The position numbers and the translations under genes were made by a program. DNA of 64,000 nucleotides, from the NCBI RefSeq assembly GCF_016906535.1, contig NC_057374.1, positions 1,984,001 through 2,048,000 on the forward strand, read 5' to 3'. The notes beneath the pieces were generated by a model. That model was not told where the DNA came from and ran no database searches. It saw only the letters and a program-made list of their open reading frames with translations. Below are positions 45,301-56,576 of the stretch, in pieces. Position 1 is the first letter of the stretch; every line of letters begins with the position of its first letter. The DNA comes from Rhizoctonia solani. Taxonomy: Eukaryota; Basidiomycota; Agaricomycetes; Cantharellales; Ceratobasidiaceae.

Positions 45301-45742
45301 GTGACTAGTCCCTGTTGCCAATCAATAAGAGGGGCTTCTGCCGTTAACCATGTCATGCCTAAGATTGCTGGGGTGTTGCCAATGGGGCAAACAAGAAATG
45401 GGATAGTGTGGGGGTGGCCATTGGCCGAGACCGCAAGTTGTACCTGGTGCCAAATGCAACCAGTCTGGGAGATAGTACCATCTAACATTCTCACAACTTG
45501 TGGATTTTCAAGTTGGGTTTTTGGGATTTTATATTTTTCCACGATCGAGGGAGAGATGAAGTTTGATGTGGCTCCTGAGTCAATGAGGGTTTTTAGAGGG
45601 TCTGCCGGGTAGTTGTTCATGTATAAATTGATGTGGAGAAGGGGTTTTTTATTTGAATCCAAGGCCACAGATACAAACTCAATACAAGATACATCATGAA
45701 CATCTATTTTAGGGCTCAAGGGTTTGGCAGCTTTCCTTGGCC
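42330..45742 (-). CDS. Pol of element D, copy 1 (one in-frame TGA)
   Basis: Protease near 45600 ([16 protein letters not shown], intact DSG). RT at 45050-44550 ([47 protein letters not shown]). TGA at 44598-44600 stands where Arg is expected in VREVLS-x-LMKNQLF. RNase H follows ([18 protein letters not shown]). Integrase has the finger [16 protein letters not shown] to CPTC and the DDE core in [18 protein letters not shown] and DGQTERVN. The chromodomain at 42530-42340 ([33 protein letters not shown]) ends at 42330. Apart from the single TGA the frame of about 1,130 codons is open. The chromodomain is expected to steer integration to methylated-H3K9 chromatin. Confidence 0.92.
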
Positions 45743-46942
45743 CTACTCTTTTCCCGATTCATCCTCTGCTACCTTAGCTACTTCCTTGATCGTGGCCTTC
45801 CATCTGTTGGGGCATTGTTTGATGCCATGCCCTTTCTGACCGCACTTAACGCAAAGGCCAGACGCACGGCGGCAATCTCTTTCCTCCGGGGTAACGTAGT
45901 TGGGGTCCTTGGATAAGCGGACCCTGGTAGTAGTGGTGGAGGTAGAGGTGGTCGTAGCAACCGGGGCCTTGGCAGGAGCTTTTTTAGGGCGGTTCTCCTT
46001 GTTTTCCCAACGGATATTGTCAATTTTAATTGAGGCGGCGAATATGGCCTCAAGATCATTGTCCAGAATGTTGTCCTTGGTGGACAGGAGTTCCTTCACC
46101 TTCCAGTGAAGACCGCGTGTGAACTGGGCAATAAACGCCTCAGTGTTCCAATCAAGCTCCGCCATTAGGTTACGGAACTTGGTTACATACTCAGCCGTGG
46201 TCGTGGACTGAGTTAGCGCGGTGATTTTCCTGGCAGCCGCTCTCTTGGCATTGGGGTCTGCAAATGCCTCCTTGAATTTGGCCGTTAAGGCCGGGATAGT
46301 GGTGGGAGGGTTTCCCTCGCCCTTGATGATGGTCCCAATAATGGGAAGAGCCCAGTCAGCAGCTTTATCTGTCATGTGGTATAGGATCCACACAACCATC
46401 TGTTCTTCTTCATCAAATTGGTCTTGATGAAGCGCAACCCACAGCAGCATTCGGTCTAGCCACTGGGTTGCCTTCCGTCCCCTGGAGTCTCCTTTGTATG
46501 GATCGGGGAGCTCCATTTTGGGTCGCTTCACGCTAGACCCTGAGTCAAATGGGGTAAGGGAGCTGAGGCTCCGCTTAGGCGTGTTGCGAGGCTCTCTTTT
46601 GGGGGCCCGCCTGGGTTCTTCCTCTTCTTCTGAGTCGAAGCCCGTTCCTCTTGATGGGCGGAAAGGGGCCTTGAGTCCAGGCCTAACCGTTCCTGGAGTG
46701 TGCGCTTCTCCCCCTGTGTGTGTAGGGGGAGTGACAGGCCCAGTCGATGGGCCAGGCTGGGTTTGGACTTGGGGTCCTCCTTGATCCTTGTCGCCAAGTA
46801 AGTCGGCGGTCTCCTTGCATATGGCTTTAAGCTCAATGAGCTGCTGGCCCTGAGATTGGATTTGGGCCTGCAGGGACCCAACGGTGGCTGTGAGGGCTGT
46901 GACAGCCTCGAGGAGAGCGGTAAGGGACGGTTCCGGTTCCAT
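45743..46942 (-). CDS. Gag of element D, copy 1
   Basis: About 399 residues from [17 protein letters not shown], the first real ATG; the nine bases before it use TTG. An N-terminal coiled coil ([19 protein letters not shown]), a Pro/Arg-rich linker, the gag capsid domain ([36 protein letters not shown]) and one zinc knuckle [14 protein letters not shown] (CX2CX4HX4C). It ends in a different frame from pol, 24 bases before the pol frame is used, so frameshifting or reinitiation is needed. Confidence 0.92.
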   Translation of the reverse strand: MEPEPSLTALLEAVTALTATVGSLQAQIQSQGQQLIELKAICKETADLLGDKDQGGPQVQTQPGPSTGPVTPPTHTGGEAHTPGTVRPGLKAPFRPSRGTGFDSEEEEEPRRAPKREPRNTPKRSLSSLTPFDSGSSVKRPKMELPDPYKGDSRGRKATQWLDRMLLWVALHQDQFDEEEQMVVWILYHMTDKAADWALPIIGTIIKGEGNPPTTIPALTAKFKEAFADPNAKRAAARKITALTQSTTTAEYVTKFRNLMAELDWNTEAFIAQFTRGLHWKVKELLSTKDNILDNDLEAIFAASIKIDNIRWENKENRPKKAPAKAPVATTTSTSTTTTRVRLSKDPNYVTPEERDCRRASGLCVKCGQKGHGIKQCPNRWKATIKEVAKVAEDESGKE

Positions 46943-47460
46943 CCTTGGCAAGTCTTGCGGAGTGGGAGATGCGCTGCGAGAGGGTGGTTGGGAATGGGAT
47001 GGAATGGAACAACGGGAGGATTGGCTGGAGGGACGGGAGTATGGGTGTGGGACTCCAGAGCGGGTAGAGGGAATGGTGAAAACGGCGTGGGGGGAGTAGT
47101 GCCTTTATCAGGACTTATGAGCGGTTTTTTTGTAGTATACTGGCGCTAAACCCTTGCGTCTAGTACCTAGCGTTGGACTGTCCCTACAACAAATCAACAG
47201 ACCTGGCGGTCGTGATATGGGCGGGTTTTCAGCAAGCGGGTATTTCAGCGGTCTAGGGTCGCTGACTACTGAGTTCCGGCAAAACTCGGGGTATGCGGGG
47301 GATTAGAGCCCGTCTGCCTTATAGCAATTTGGTACTACCAGGGACCAACGTCTGTTTGATTATTGAAGACGAAAGGCAAGTCCGATCTGGTTATTTCCCT
47401 TGTGCTAGTACAGGGGGTCCTCTCCTTGTTGATCAAGCCTACTAGAAGTCAATTTTACAA

Positions 47461-48022
47461 TGTTGTACACCACTGTAAGGTGGGTACTCGCTAGTGAAGG
47501 AGGGCGCTTAAGGCCGTACTACTACAAGCACACGTATGTATCTAACTTATCTAAGGCTATCCTAGTACCGCTTAAGGCGGCCTACTTATCTATACTACTG
47601 CGAGGGGGCCTTAGGCCTGGGAGGTGTGGTAGGTTAAGTAAGGGGCTTGGCTACTGATGACTAATGGGGGCCGGCTACTTAGCTGGCTGGAGGTCCTCCT
47701 CAATGAATATGAGACGAGGTAAAATCGACTTGGTGTCTCCAAGCGATTTCCCTGCTGTATATATAGACAAAGCACACTATCTACATGGTCTGTGCTTGTG
47801 AGAGAAAGAAGTATCTAAGACAAATGAGAAGCGTGCTGCGGGCTGCGCAGAAGCGTGGATTTCTCCTAAGCGCCCTTGGCACGGCATCTCGGCGCGGCAT
47901 CTTGGCATTGTAAGCGCCGAGATCACGTGATCGAAAAACATAAGATATCAAGTCCGTAAAAAATACTAAAAATAAGAGAAAATTCAGGCGATTCTAATGG
48001 TATATGTTAGGAGGTTATGACA
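47461..48022 (-). repeat. LTR D2 (central, shared)
   Basis: Serves as 5' LTR for copy 1 and 3' LTR for copy 2. Identical by eye to D3. The base before it (47460) belongs to a primer-binding segment TTGTAAAATTGACTT on the minus strand. Confidence 0.93.
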
Positions 48023-48033
48023 TTGCCCCCCCC

Positions 48034-51000
48034 TTAAAGGCTCTTGGCGGAGTCACGAGCCTTTTTCAGTCGCAACTTGTTGAAACGTTGAATTTCTTCC
48101 TGGCTGTGCTCCAGGAGTTCTTCTGGTTCCCAGGAATTGTCTTCTGGACCGTAACCCTTCCATTTGATCAGATAGAACCATTTCCCTCGTTGCCTTTTGG
48201 AGTCGATGATCTGTTCCACTTTGTACTCTTCTTCCCCTTCAATTGTTTCTGGAGGGGGTTGTTCTGGAAACGGTTGACTAGGGGATTTGTGGACTTTGGA
48301 TAATAGTCCTACGTAGAATACATTGTGGATCTTCAGAGTTTCCGGCAGCTTTAGACGGTAAGCGTGACTGGAAATTTTTTCTAAGACCTCAAAAGGGCCT
48401 AGTCTCCTTGGGTCCAGTTTATTGGAATTGGACCTGAGTTCCACGTTTTTTCCATCTAGCCAGACCATTTCGCCAATTGAGTATTTGGGAGTGGTTCCTT
48501 TGTCCCTGATCATTTTTTCCTTGCTCATTCTGAGGGCGGATTTGGCCTCCTTCCATTCGTTGGCCAGGGTGTCCGCTAGCTGGTCCGCTTCTGGTACGTT
48601 GGACGGTACGTTGGAGGGATTCATCACTGGGTTTTTTCCGTAGACCAATTCAAAGGGTGTCTTTCCTGTAGACGCGTGTTTGGCGTTGTTATACGCGTAT
48701 TCCGCCAAAGGTAACCATGTGGCCCAGTCTGAGTGATCCGCGGCTACGTAGGAACAAAGGTAGAATTCAATGAACTGATTTACCCTCTCTGTTTGACCGT
48801 CTGATTCCGGGTGGTAAGCTGAGGAAAACAATGGCTTGATTCCCAACCTTTGGTAGAGAGCCCTAAGGAATTTTCCTGTAAAAGTGGTGCCTCTATCCAA
48901 GATGGTTTTGATTGGTAACCCGTGCAGCTTCCATACGTGACTGACAAATAGATCCGCCAGACCCTTGGCTGTGACCTTCTTTGAGGTTGGAATGAAGTGC
49001 CCAAACTTAGAAAAAGAATCAATGACCACTAGGATTGCATCGTGTCCGTTTGATCTGGGGAACCCCGTAATGAAATTGTAAGAGATGGTGTGGAAGGGAA
49101 ATGGTGGGACTTCTAGGGGTTTTAGGGAGATGACCGGGTTGTGAGCGCGTTGATTGGCTTGGCAGGTGGGACAGCACTCTACCCATTCCTTGGCTGATGA
49201 CTTCATGCCTGGCCACCAGTAGTTTTGACTGAGGAGTTCCAAGGTTCTCTGTTGCCCTGGATGGCCCGCTAGCGGGGAGTCATGGAATTCCTTAAGTAAC
49301 CGATCCTTCAGAGGTTCAAAGTCCGGTACTACCAATTTTCCGCGATACCATAGGAGATCTTCCTCCCAGTCATAATCCCGATAGGCCTTTCGGATGGAGG
49401 GAGGCGCATTATCTGCATCTTCTGTCAGGAATTGGATGATCTGGTCCAGGGAAGGGTCTTCCCTTAACCTGGAACGTATTTCTGTGACAATATCAAGTTC
49501 CTCTTCCGACGTATTTGCAAACACTTCTGCTGGGAGCATGACCTCCGGTTTTCTTGGTTCATCCGTGTAGTCCGATCTTCTGGATAGGGCATCTGGCTTC
49601 CCTGACTGTTTTCCCGGGCGGTAATGGATCTCAAAATTGAAATTGCTCAGGAAGGTGCGCCACTGGGCGTGTCTACAATTGAAGGTTCGTGCCTGCATCC
49701 AGTACTCCAGGTTCCAATGGTCAGTGAACACCTGAATGGGTCTATCCGTTGCTTCTAAGAAGATTCGCCATTCCTCCAGTGCTTTAATGATTGCCAATAA
49801 CTCCTTGTTGTGTGTGTCATAATTAGCTTCAGCGCCGGAGAAGGATTTGGACATGTATGCTACTGGATGAAGCCGATTGTCTAGACCTCGTTGACTGAGT
49901 ATGGCTCCCATTGCTACTCCTGATGCGTCTGTTTCAAGGTAATAGGGTAGATCCGGGTTGGAATGGACAAGGACTGGTGATTGGGTGACAAGAAGCTTTA
50001 GTTCCTGGAATGCGGCCTCTTCTAGGTTACCCCATGACCAAGGGGTTTCTTTTTTGGTGAGATTATGCAGGGGCGCGCGACAGAGCTAAAGTTGGGGATG
50101 AATCTGCGGAGGTAATTTACGAACCCTAGAAAAGCTTGAACTTGTTTAACTGTCTTGGGTTGTGGCCATGACGTGACTGCCTCAATCTTTTTCTGGTCCA
50201 TGGAGAAGCCGGCAGGTGATATGACAATACCCAAGTAATCTACCGTATTGACGTGAAAATGGCACTTGGACAGCTTGCAGAATAGTTGGTTCTTCATTAG
50301 TCAAGACAGAACTTCTCTGACATGAGCTGGGTGGTCTTCTGGTTTTTCAGAGAAGATGAGGATGTTGTCTAGATAGATAACCACGGTTACGTCAATCAGG
50401 TCCCTGAATAGATTGTTCATAAAGTGCTGGAAGGCGGCTGGGGCGTTGGTGAGGCCAAAAGGCATGACTAGATACTCAAACAGCCCGTATTTAGTTCTAA
50501 ACGCTGTTTTCCACTCATCTCCTTCCTTGACCCTGACATTATTGTAGCCCCAGCGTAAGTCGAGCTTTGTAAATATCTTGGCATGCCTTAACTTTGCCAT
50601 GAGGTCATCCTGTCTTGGGAGCGGGTATACGTTTTTGTGGGTTGCATCATTGAGTTTTTGGTAATCCACAACCAGCCTAAGAGATCCATCTGCCTTCTTC
50701 ACAAACATGACCGGGGCGCCTGTTGAGGAGGTACTAGGGCGGATCTTGCCTGTGGCTAATTCCTTGTCAATGTGTTGTTTGAGTGCTTTAGATTCCGCAT
50801 CAGTCATGCCGTATATGGGACCAGGGGTTAGTTTGGCATCTGGAATAAGGTCTATGGAGATGTCGTACTCCCTATGTGGAGGGAGGACCTTAAATTCTTC
50901 CTCACCAAAGACTTTAGCAAACTCGTGGTACTGGGGAGGAAGGTCTACCAATGGGTCTGAGTCTGCTTCTTCCTCGGAGGCAATCTGAACTTGTTCAGGG

Positions 51001-51445
51001 AATGTGACTAGTCCCTGTTGCCAATCAATAAGAGGGGCTTCTGCCGTTAACCATGTCATGCCTAAGATTGCTGGGGTGTTGCCAATGGGGCAAACAAGAA
51101 ATGGGATAGTGTGGGGGTGGCCATTGGCCGAGACCGCAAGTTGTACCTGGTGCCAAATGCAACCAGTCTGGGAGATAGTACCATCTAACATTCTCACAAC
51201 TTGTGGATTTTCAAGTTGGGTTTTTGGGATTTTATATTTTTCCACGATCGAGGGAGAGATGAAGTTTGATGTGGCTCCTGAGTCAATGAGGGTTTTTAGA
51301 GGGTCTGCCGGGTAGTTGTTCATGTATAAATTGATGTGGAGAAGGGGTTTTTTATTTGAATCCAAGGCCACAGATACAAACTCAATACAAGATACATCAT
51401 GAACATCTATTTTAGGGCTCAAGGGTTTGGCAGCTTTCCTTGGCC
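48034..51445 (-). pseudogene. Pol of element D, copy 2 (TGA plus one-base deletion)
   Basis: Same domains as copy 1: protease and RT to the same TGA at about 50301, a segment to 50022, then a frame change caused by G4 instead of G5 at 50070-50073. The RNase H, integrase and chromodomain continue in the shifted frame to 48034. The slip turns the RT-RNase H connection ([11 protein letters not shown] in copy 1) into unrelated residues. Confidence 0.9.
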
Positions 51446-52645
51446 CTACTCTTTTCCCGATTCATCCTCTGCTACCTTAGCTACTTCCTTGATCGTGGCC
51501 TTCCATCTGTTGGGGCATTGTTTGATGCCATGCCCTTTCTGACCGCACTTAACGCAAAGGCCAGACGCACGGCGGCAATCTCTTTCCTCCGGGGTAACGT
51601 AGTTGGGGTCCTTGGATAAGCGGACCCTGGTAGTAGTGGTGGAGGTAGAGGTGGTCGTAGCAACCGGGGCCTTGGCAGGAGCTTTTTTAGGGCGGTTCTC
51701 CTTGTTTTCCCAACGGATATTGTCAATTTTAATTGAGGCGGCGAATATGGCCTCAAGATCATTGTCCAGAATGTTGTCCTTGGTGGACAGGAGTTCCTTC
51801 ACCTTCCAGTGAAGACCGCGTGTGAACTGGGCAATAAACGCCTCAGTGTTCCAATCAAGCTCCGCCATTAGGTTACGGAACTTGGTTACATACTCAGCCG
51901 TGGTCGTGGACTGAGTTAGCGCGGTGATTTTCCTGGCAGCCGCTCTCTTGGCATTGGGGTCTGCAAATGCCTCCTTGAATTTGGCCGTTAAGGCCGGGAT
52001 AGTGGTGGGAGGGTTTCCCTCGCCCTTGATGATGGTCCCAATAATGGGAAGAGCCCAGTCAGCAGCTTTATCTGTCATGTGGTATAGGATCCACACAACC
52101 ATCTGTTCTTCTTCATCAAATTGGTCTTGATGAAGCGCAACCCACAGCAGCATTCGGTCTAGCCACTGGGTTGCCTTCCGTCCCCTGGAGTCTCCTTTGT
52201 ATGGATCGGGGAGCTCCATTTTGGGTCGCTTCACGCTAGACCCTGAGTCAAATGGGGTAAGGGAGCTGAGGCTCCGCTTAGGCGTGTTGCGAGGCTCTCT
52301 TTTGGGGGCCCGCCTGGGTTCTTCCTCTTCTTCTGAGTCGAAGCCCGTTCCTCTTGATGGGCGGAAAGGGGCCTTGAGTCCAGGCCTAACCGTTCCTGGA
52401 GTGTGCGCTTCTCCCCCTGTGTGTGTAGGGGGAGTGACAGGCCCAGTCGATGGGCCAGGCTGGGTTTGGACTTGGGGTCCTCCTTGATCCTTGTCGCCAA
52501 GTAAGTCGGCGGTCTCCTTGCATATGGCTTTAAGCTCAATGAGCTGCTGGCCCTGAGATTGGATTTGGGCCTGCAGGGACCCAACGGTGGCTGTGAGGGC
52601 TGTGACAGCCTCGAGGAGAGCGGTAAGGGACGGTTCCGGTTCCAT
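51446..52645 (-). CDS. Gag of element D, copy 2
   Basis: Residue-for-residue the same as the copy 1 gag, starting at [11 protein letters not shown] and containing the zinc knuckle [14 protein letters not shown]. No damage seen. Confidence 0.92.
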   Translation of the reverse strand: MEPEPSLTALLEAVTALTATVGSLQAQIQSQGQQLIELKAICKETADLLGDKDQGGPQVQTQPGPSTGPVTPPTHTGGEAHTPGTVRPGLKAPFRPSRGTGFDSEEEEEPRRAPKREPRNTPKRSLSSLTPFDSGSSVKRPKMELPDPYKGDSRGRKATQWLDRMLLWVALHQDQFDEEEQMVVWILYHMTDKAADWALPIIGTIIKGEGNPPTTIPALTAKFKEAFADPNAKRAAARKITALTQSTTTAEYVTKFRNLMAELDWNTEAFIAQFTRGLHWKVKELLSTKDNILDNDLEAIFAASIKIDNIRWENKENRPKKAPAKAPVATTTSTSTTTTRVRLSKDPNYVTPEERDCRRASGLCVKCGQKGHGIKQCPNRWKATIKEVAKVAEDESGKE

Positions 52646-53148
52646 CCTTGGCAAGTCTTGCGGAGTGGGAGATGCGCTGCGAGAGGGTGGTTGGGAATGG
52701 GATGGAATGGAACAACGGGAGGATTGGCTGGAGGGACGGGAGTATGGGTGTGGGACTCCAGAGCGGGTAGAGGGAATGGTGAAAACGGCGTGGGGGGAGT
52801 AGTGCCTTTATCAGGACTTATGAGCGGTTTTTTTGTAGTATACTGGCGCTAAACCCTTGCGTCTAGTACCTAGCGTTGGACTGTCCCTACAACAAATCAA
52901 CAGACCTGGCGGTCGTGATATGGGCGGGTTTTCAGCAAGCGGGTATTTCAGCGGTCTAGGGTCGCTGACTACTGAGTTCCGGCAAAACTCGGGGTATGCG
53001 GGGGATTAGAGCCCGTCTGCCTTATAGCAATTTGGTACTACCAGGGACCAACGTCTGTTTGATTATTGAAGACGAAAGGCAAGTCCGATCTGGTTATTTC
53101 CCTTGTGCTAGTACAGGGGGTCCTCTCCTTGTTGATCAAGCCTACTAG

Positions 53149-53161
53149 AAGTCAATTTTAC
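53149..53161 (-). promoter_or_regulatory. Self-complementary primer-binding site of element D (copy 2)
   Basis: AAGTCAATTTTAC (53149-53161, two bases inside the LTR) can pair with the RNA segment made from GTAAAATCGACTT at 53422-53434 in the adjoining LTR, with one G-U wobble over 13 positions. That segment lies about 30 bases downstream of a TATATATA box (53461-53468) on the minus strand. The same arrangement exists for copy 1 next to 47460. Confidence 0.7.
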
Positions 53162-53163
53162 AA

Positions 53164-53725
53164 TGTTGTACACCACTGTAAGGTGGGTACTCGCTAGTGA
53201 AGGAGGGCGCTTAAGGCCGTACTACTACAAGCACACGTATGTATCTAACTTATCTAAGGCTATCCTAGTACCGCTTAAGGCGGCCTACTTATCTATACTA
53301 CTGCGAGGGGGCCTTAGGCCTGGGAGGTGTGGTAGGTTAAGTAAGGGGCTTGGCTACTGATGACTAATGGGGGCCGGCTACTTAGCTGGCTGGAGGTCCT
53401 CCTCAATGAATATGAGACGAGGTAAAATCGACTTGGTGTCTCCAAGCGATTTCCCTGCTGTATATATAGACAAAGCACACTATCTACATGGTCTGTGCTT
53501 GTGAGAGAAAGAAGTATCTAAGACAAATGAGAAGCGTGCTGCGGGCTGCGCAGAAGCGTGGATTTCTCCTAAGCGCCCTTGGCACGGCATCTCGGCGCGG
53601 CATCTTGGCATTGTAAGCGCCGAGATCACGTGATCGAAAAACATAAGATATCAAGTCCGTAAAAAATACTAAAAATAAGAGAAAATTCAGGCGATTCTAA
53701 TGGTATATGTTAGGAGGTTATGACA
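53164..53725 (-). repeat. LTR D3 (outer right, 5' LTR)
   Basis: 562 bp, starts TGTTGTACAC, followed by the CCATT target duplication. Confidence 0.93.
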
Positions 53726-56313
53726 CCATTGCTGCATCAACTTGTGCGTATGTTATATCGGCAGGTTTGACGATCTTCAAGCGTGTCCGTTCTGCAGGGA
53801 GCGTCGACTCAATGCGAACCGCAAACCTAGGCAAGTCTTCCATTATACGCCCCTCATCCCTCAGCTACGGGCGCTGTATCAGGACGCCGCTATGGCAGCT
53901 AAACTACGTTACCAAGATGAAGCTGACCAGGGTCCCAAGCCAGGAGTAATTCACGATGTCTTTGACGGGCAGGATTATCGGAGGCTGCGTGCTACGCCCG
54001 TCAACCCACCTGGTGGGTATCATTTCTTTGATAACCCCAAGGATCTTGCGCTTGGTCTATCAACTGACGGCGTTACTTTGTTCAAGCGCTGTCGTCGTGG
54101 CCTCTCGACAGCCTGGCCCATTATCCTAATTAACTACAACCTCCACCCACGTTATCAAACAAAGCTTGACAATATCATATGTGTTGGTGTCATTCCTGGT
54201 CCCACCCAGTGCAAGGACATCAACTCGTTCTTGACCCCGCTCTTGAATGAACTGCTGGAGCTCGAGGCAGGTGTTGATTGCCATGGACTTAGCCCCGAGG
54301 GGGTGGCTTATGTATTTTTGCTCCACGCGTTTCTAATCATAGTATTTGGTGACATTCTTGCTGTCTCGAAGATGATCTGCATGAAAGGACACAATGGACG
54401 CACCCCCTGCCGAGCCTGTTACATGCAGGGTTATCCTTGCCCCCTTGCGCGGACCACCGTCTATTACATCCCTCTACGACGCCCCAACTACCCAATCCCC
54501 CACTCCCCTTTTGAACTCCCTATGCGATCACATGCGGAGTTCTTGGGTGACCTTGAAGTGATTGAAGCCGCACCAACGCGGGTAGCACGGGAGTTCCTCC
54601 AAAAGGATCTCGGTATAAACTCGCGGTCAATCTTCGCGAGCCTCAAGTCTATCGATTTATCCTCAAGTTTCCCTTACGACATCATGCATCTACTATTTGA
54701 AAACCTTGTGCCGAACATGATCAAACATTGGACGGGGGATTTCAAGTGGCTGGATCAAGGAAACGGGAGCTACGAGATTGACGAGGTAGTATGGAAAGCG
54801 GTGGGTAGGCAGACTGCAGCGGCTACTAAAACAATACCAGCCAAGTTCGTCGGCACAATCCCTAACATCGCCGAAGATGCCAAGCTCTTCAAGGCCGAGG
54901 CGTATGCGTTCTGGTTTCAATACATGGCGCCGATTCTACTTCAAGGAAGATTGAACGAGCCGTATTATAGGTATGTTTCTTGCTTCGTCGCTTTTGCAAG
55001 AGATTATTCATCTTACGGTTTATAGCCACTTTCTGAAAATGCGAGAAATAATGCTGCTTGTCCTTAAGTTCGGCATCTCAAATGATGAGATAGACGAGCT
55101 TGAGAGAATGACGGGCGAATGGGTGCTCGAGTATGAATCGTACGTTAATATCGCATTTGCTAACACTTCTCGAATTAACGCGCATACATTCTTAGCCTTT
55201 ATTATCAGTATACCGTGGAACGACTTCCTGCATGTCCCCTCACAATTCACGCATTGCTACACATGGCTTATTACATTAGGCGAACTGGCCCGCTTTGGGC
55301 TTCATGGGCGTTTGTCATGGAAAGGTATTGTCAATTTATTGTTCTAGCGGTCAAAAATCGTGTTCGGCCGTACGAGATGATCGACAACTATGTCTCGCGG
55401 GATGCTCAGATGAAGATTGTGTCGAAAACCTTCAATTTACCGCTGATGGGAAGACCGCGTGTAAATACGAGGATGGTACACGGCGTAGAGATATCGAGCC
55501 GGGAGAGGATGCACGACGAGTGTAAGTGGGTATCTATTAAGTTTATCTCTGGATTCTAACCTACACCTAACAGTTCGAGAAGTCGTGCTCGGAACGCCCG
55601 TAAAGACACGGGGTGTACTAACGGATCAGCTGGAAAACCAGCTTCTCGGCTATTTCTCTCTCGTAGAACCCCGTACCCCCCGGCACGAACTCAGACGGCG
55701 GACCAATTTCGATTCGCTCATCAGCTATGGTCGATTTCGCCAGGTTCCAGATGGGGATCGCGTTCGTACAGCGAGGCTTATCAGCAATAATGCCGTCGCA
55801 CGCGACAACTCATTTGTCAAGGCAAGTATCATCTTAGCTTGTTTTAAGGCTCGGGCTTATAATATGTGTTTTACATTAGTATGACCTCCTGCCTGATCGC
55901 AATGCTCGCTGGCGACGCCTCCCAGATGATCCATATCGGCGCTGCTACTACGGTCAGTGCGTAGGCGTATATTTTGTTCGATTTACTGAAAAGTAAGCTG
56001 GGTTTGTGATCTTCAAAGCGTATTTTTTTACTCACAGTTGGTTAAAAGCGACGGGAACGTTAAGGCATATCTGCTCGCGGCTGTGAGAGAATGTAATACG
56101 AACGGGTCAGACGCCGTGAATCCCGAGACACCCGTTGTCACGTACACCGAGTTGGGGCCCATCAACCTAGTGCATATAGACACGATTATATCAGTTGTGG
56201 GGCGGATTCAGTTGGGCCAGACATGGGCTATTGTCGACCGGAGCAGGGACAATGTACGTCCTCAATTTGACGATGACCACGACGAGGACGAGGACAAGGA
56301 CGGTGACGAGTAG
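53726..56313 (+). CDS. Tnp2-family transposase of element E, second part
   Basis: Catalytic half of the transposase. It opens with CCINLCVCYIG and CPFCRERRLNANRKPR, both conserved in Tnp2, then FHYTPLIPQL, DGVTLFKR, INYNLHPR, the cysteine cluster KGHNGRTPCRACYMQGYPCP, and FPYDIMHLLFENLVPNMIKHW with conserved DxMH acidic site. Later exons give FGISNDEIDELERM, IHALLHMAYYIRRTGPLWAS and NRVRPYEMIDNYV; the final exon ends VVGRIQLGQTWAIVDRS and an Asp/Glu tail. The intron at 55822-55879 appears to be GC-AG (AAG/GCAAGT). The join into the last exon at about 56039 is out of phase by one base, perhaps another homopolymer slip in GAAAA. Confidence 0.85.
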
Positions 56314-56379
56314 AATATGTCCATTTCATTTAGTAATACAAATATACAAATGTCATTTATTAACGTAGATTCGGGCCAC

Positions 56380-56576
56380 ACGGCACCGAGGCACCCTGGC
56401 CGTGCCCAGCGTACTACATTGACCCGAGCTAGAGTACCAACGGAACGGCATAGTACCGAGAAAAACGGCGGTACCCGAGGGAGTACGCGCCTCAAACCCT
56501 GGAGCTTCTCAACAGTACCAGGGCGTACGTCGTACTACTGTCGTACTTAGGTTAGGTACCGACGTTTCCCACAGTG
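56380..56576. repeat. Right subterminal region and terminal repeat of element E
   Basis: About ten GTAC palindromes in 200 bp, ending in the inverted repeat CCCACAGTG. Confidence 0.72.

Larger units (their letters stand above)
41757..53725 (-). mobile_element. Ty3/Gypsy chromodomain retrotransposon D, tandem LTR-internal-LTR-internal-LTR
   Basis: Three 562 bp LTRs (41757-42318, 47461-48022, 53164-53725) separate two internal regions of 5,142 and 5,141 bp. CCATT lies on both outer sides (41752-41756, 53726-53730), so the whole array sits at one insertion site. Both internals encode gag and a pol ending in a chromodomain on the minus strand. A tandem with shared LTR is expected from unequal LTR recombination, or from an assembly duplication. 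The only internal difference I found is G5 (44366-44370) against G4 (50070-50073). Confidence 0.92.
36736..56576. mobile_element. CACTA/Tnp2-type DNA transposon E, carrying nested element D
   Basis: Ends are imperfect inverted repeats: CACTGTAGCAAA at 36736 and, on the opposite strand, CACTGTGGGAAA ending at 56576, both followed by GGTAC after a short spacer. AAAC flanks both sides (36732-36735, 56577-56580) as a candidate target duplication. Subterminal regions are crowded with GTAC. Without D (11.97 kb including one TSD copy) the element is about 7.9 kb. It holds an accessory gene (-), a histone H2B fragment (-) and a Tnp2 transposase (+). The transposase content and CACTG ends agree on the CACTA superfamily; it may belong to the basidiomycete Plavaka-like branch. 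Confidence 0.82.
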
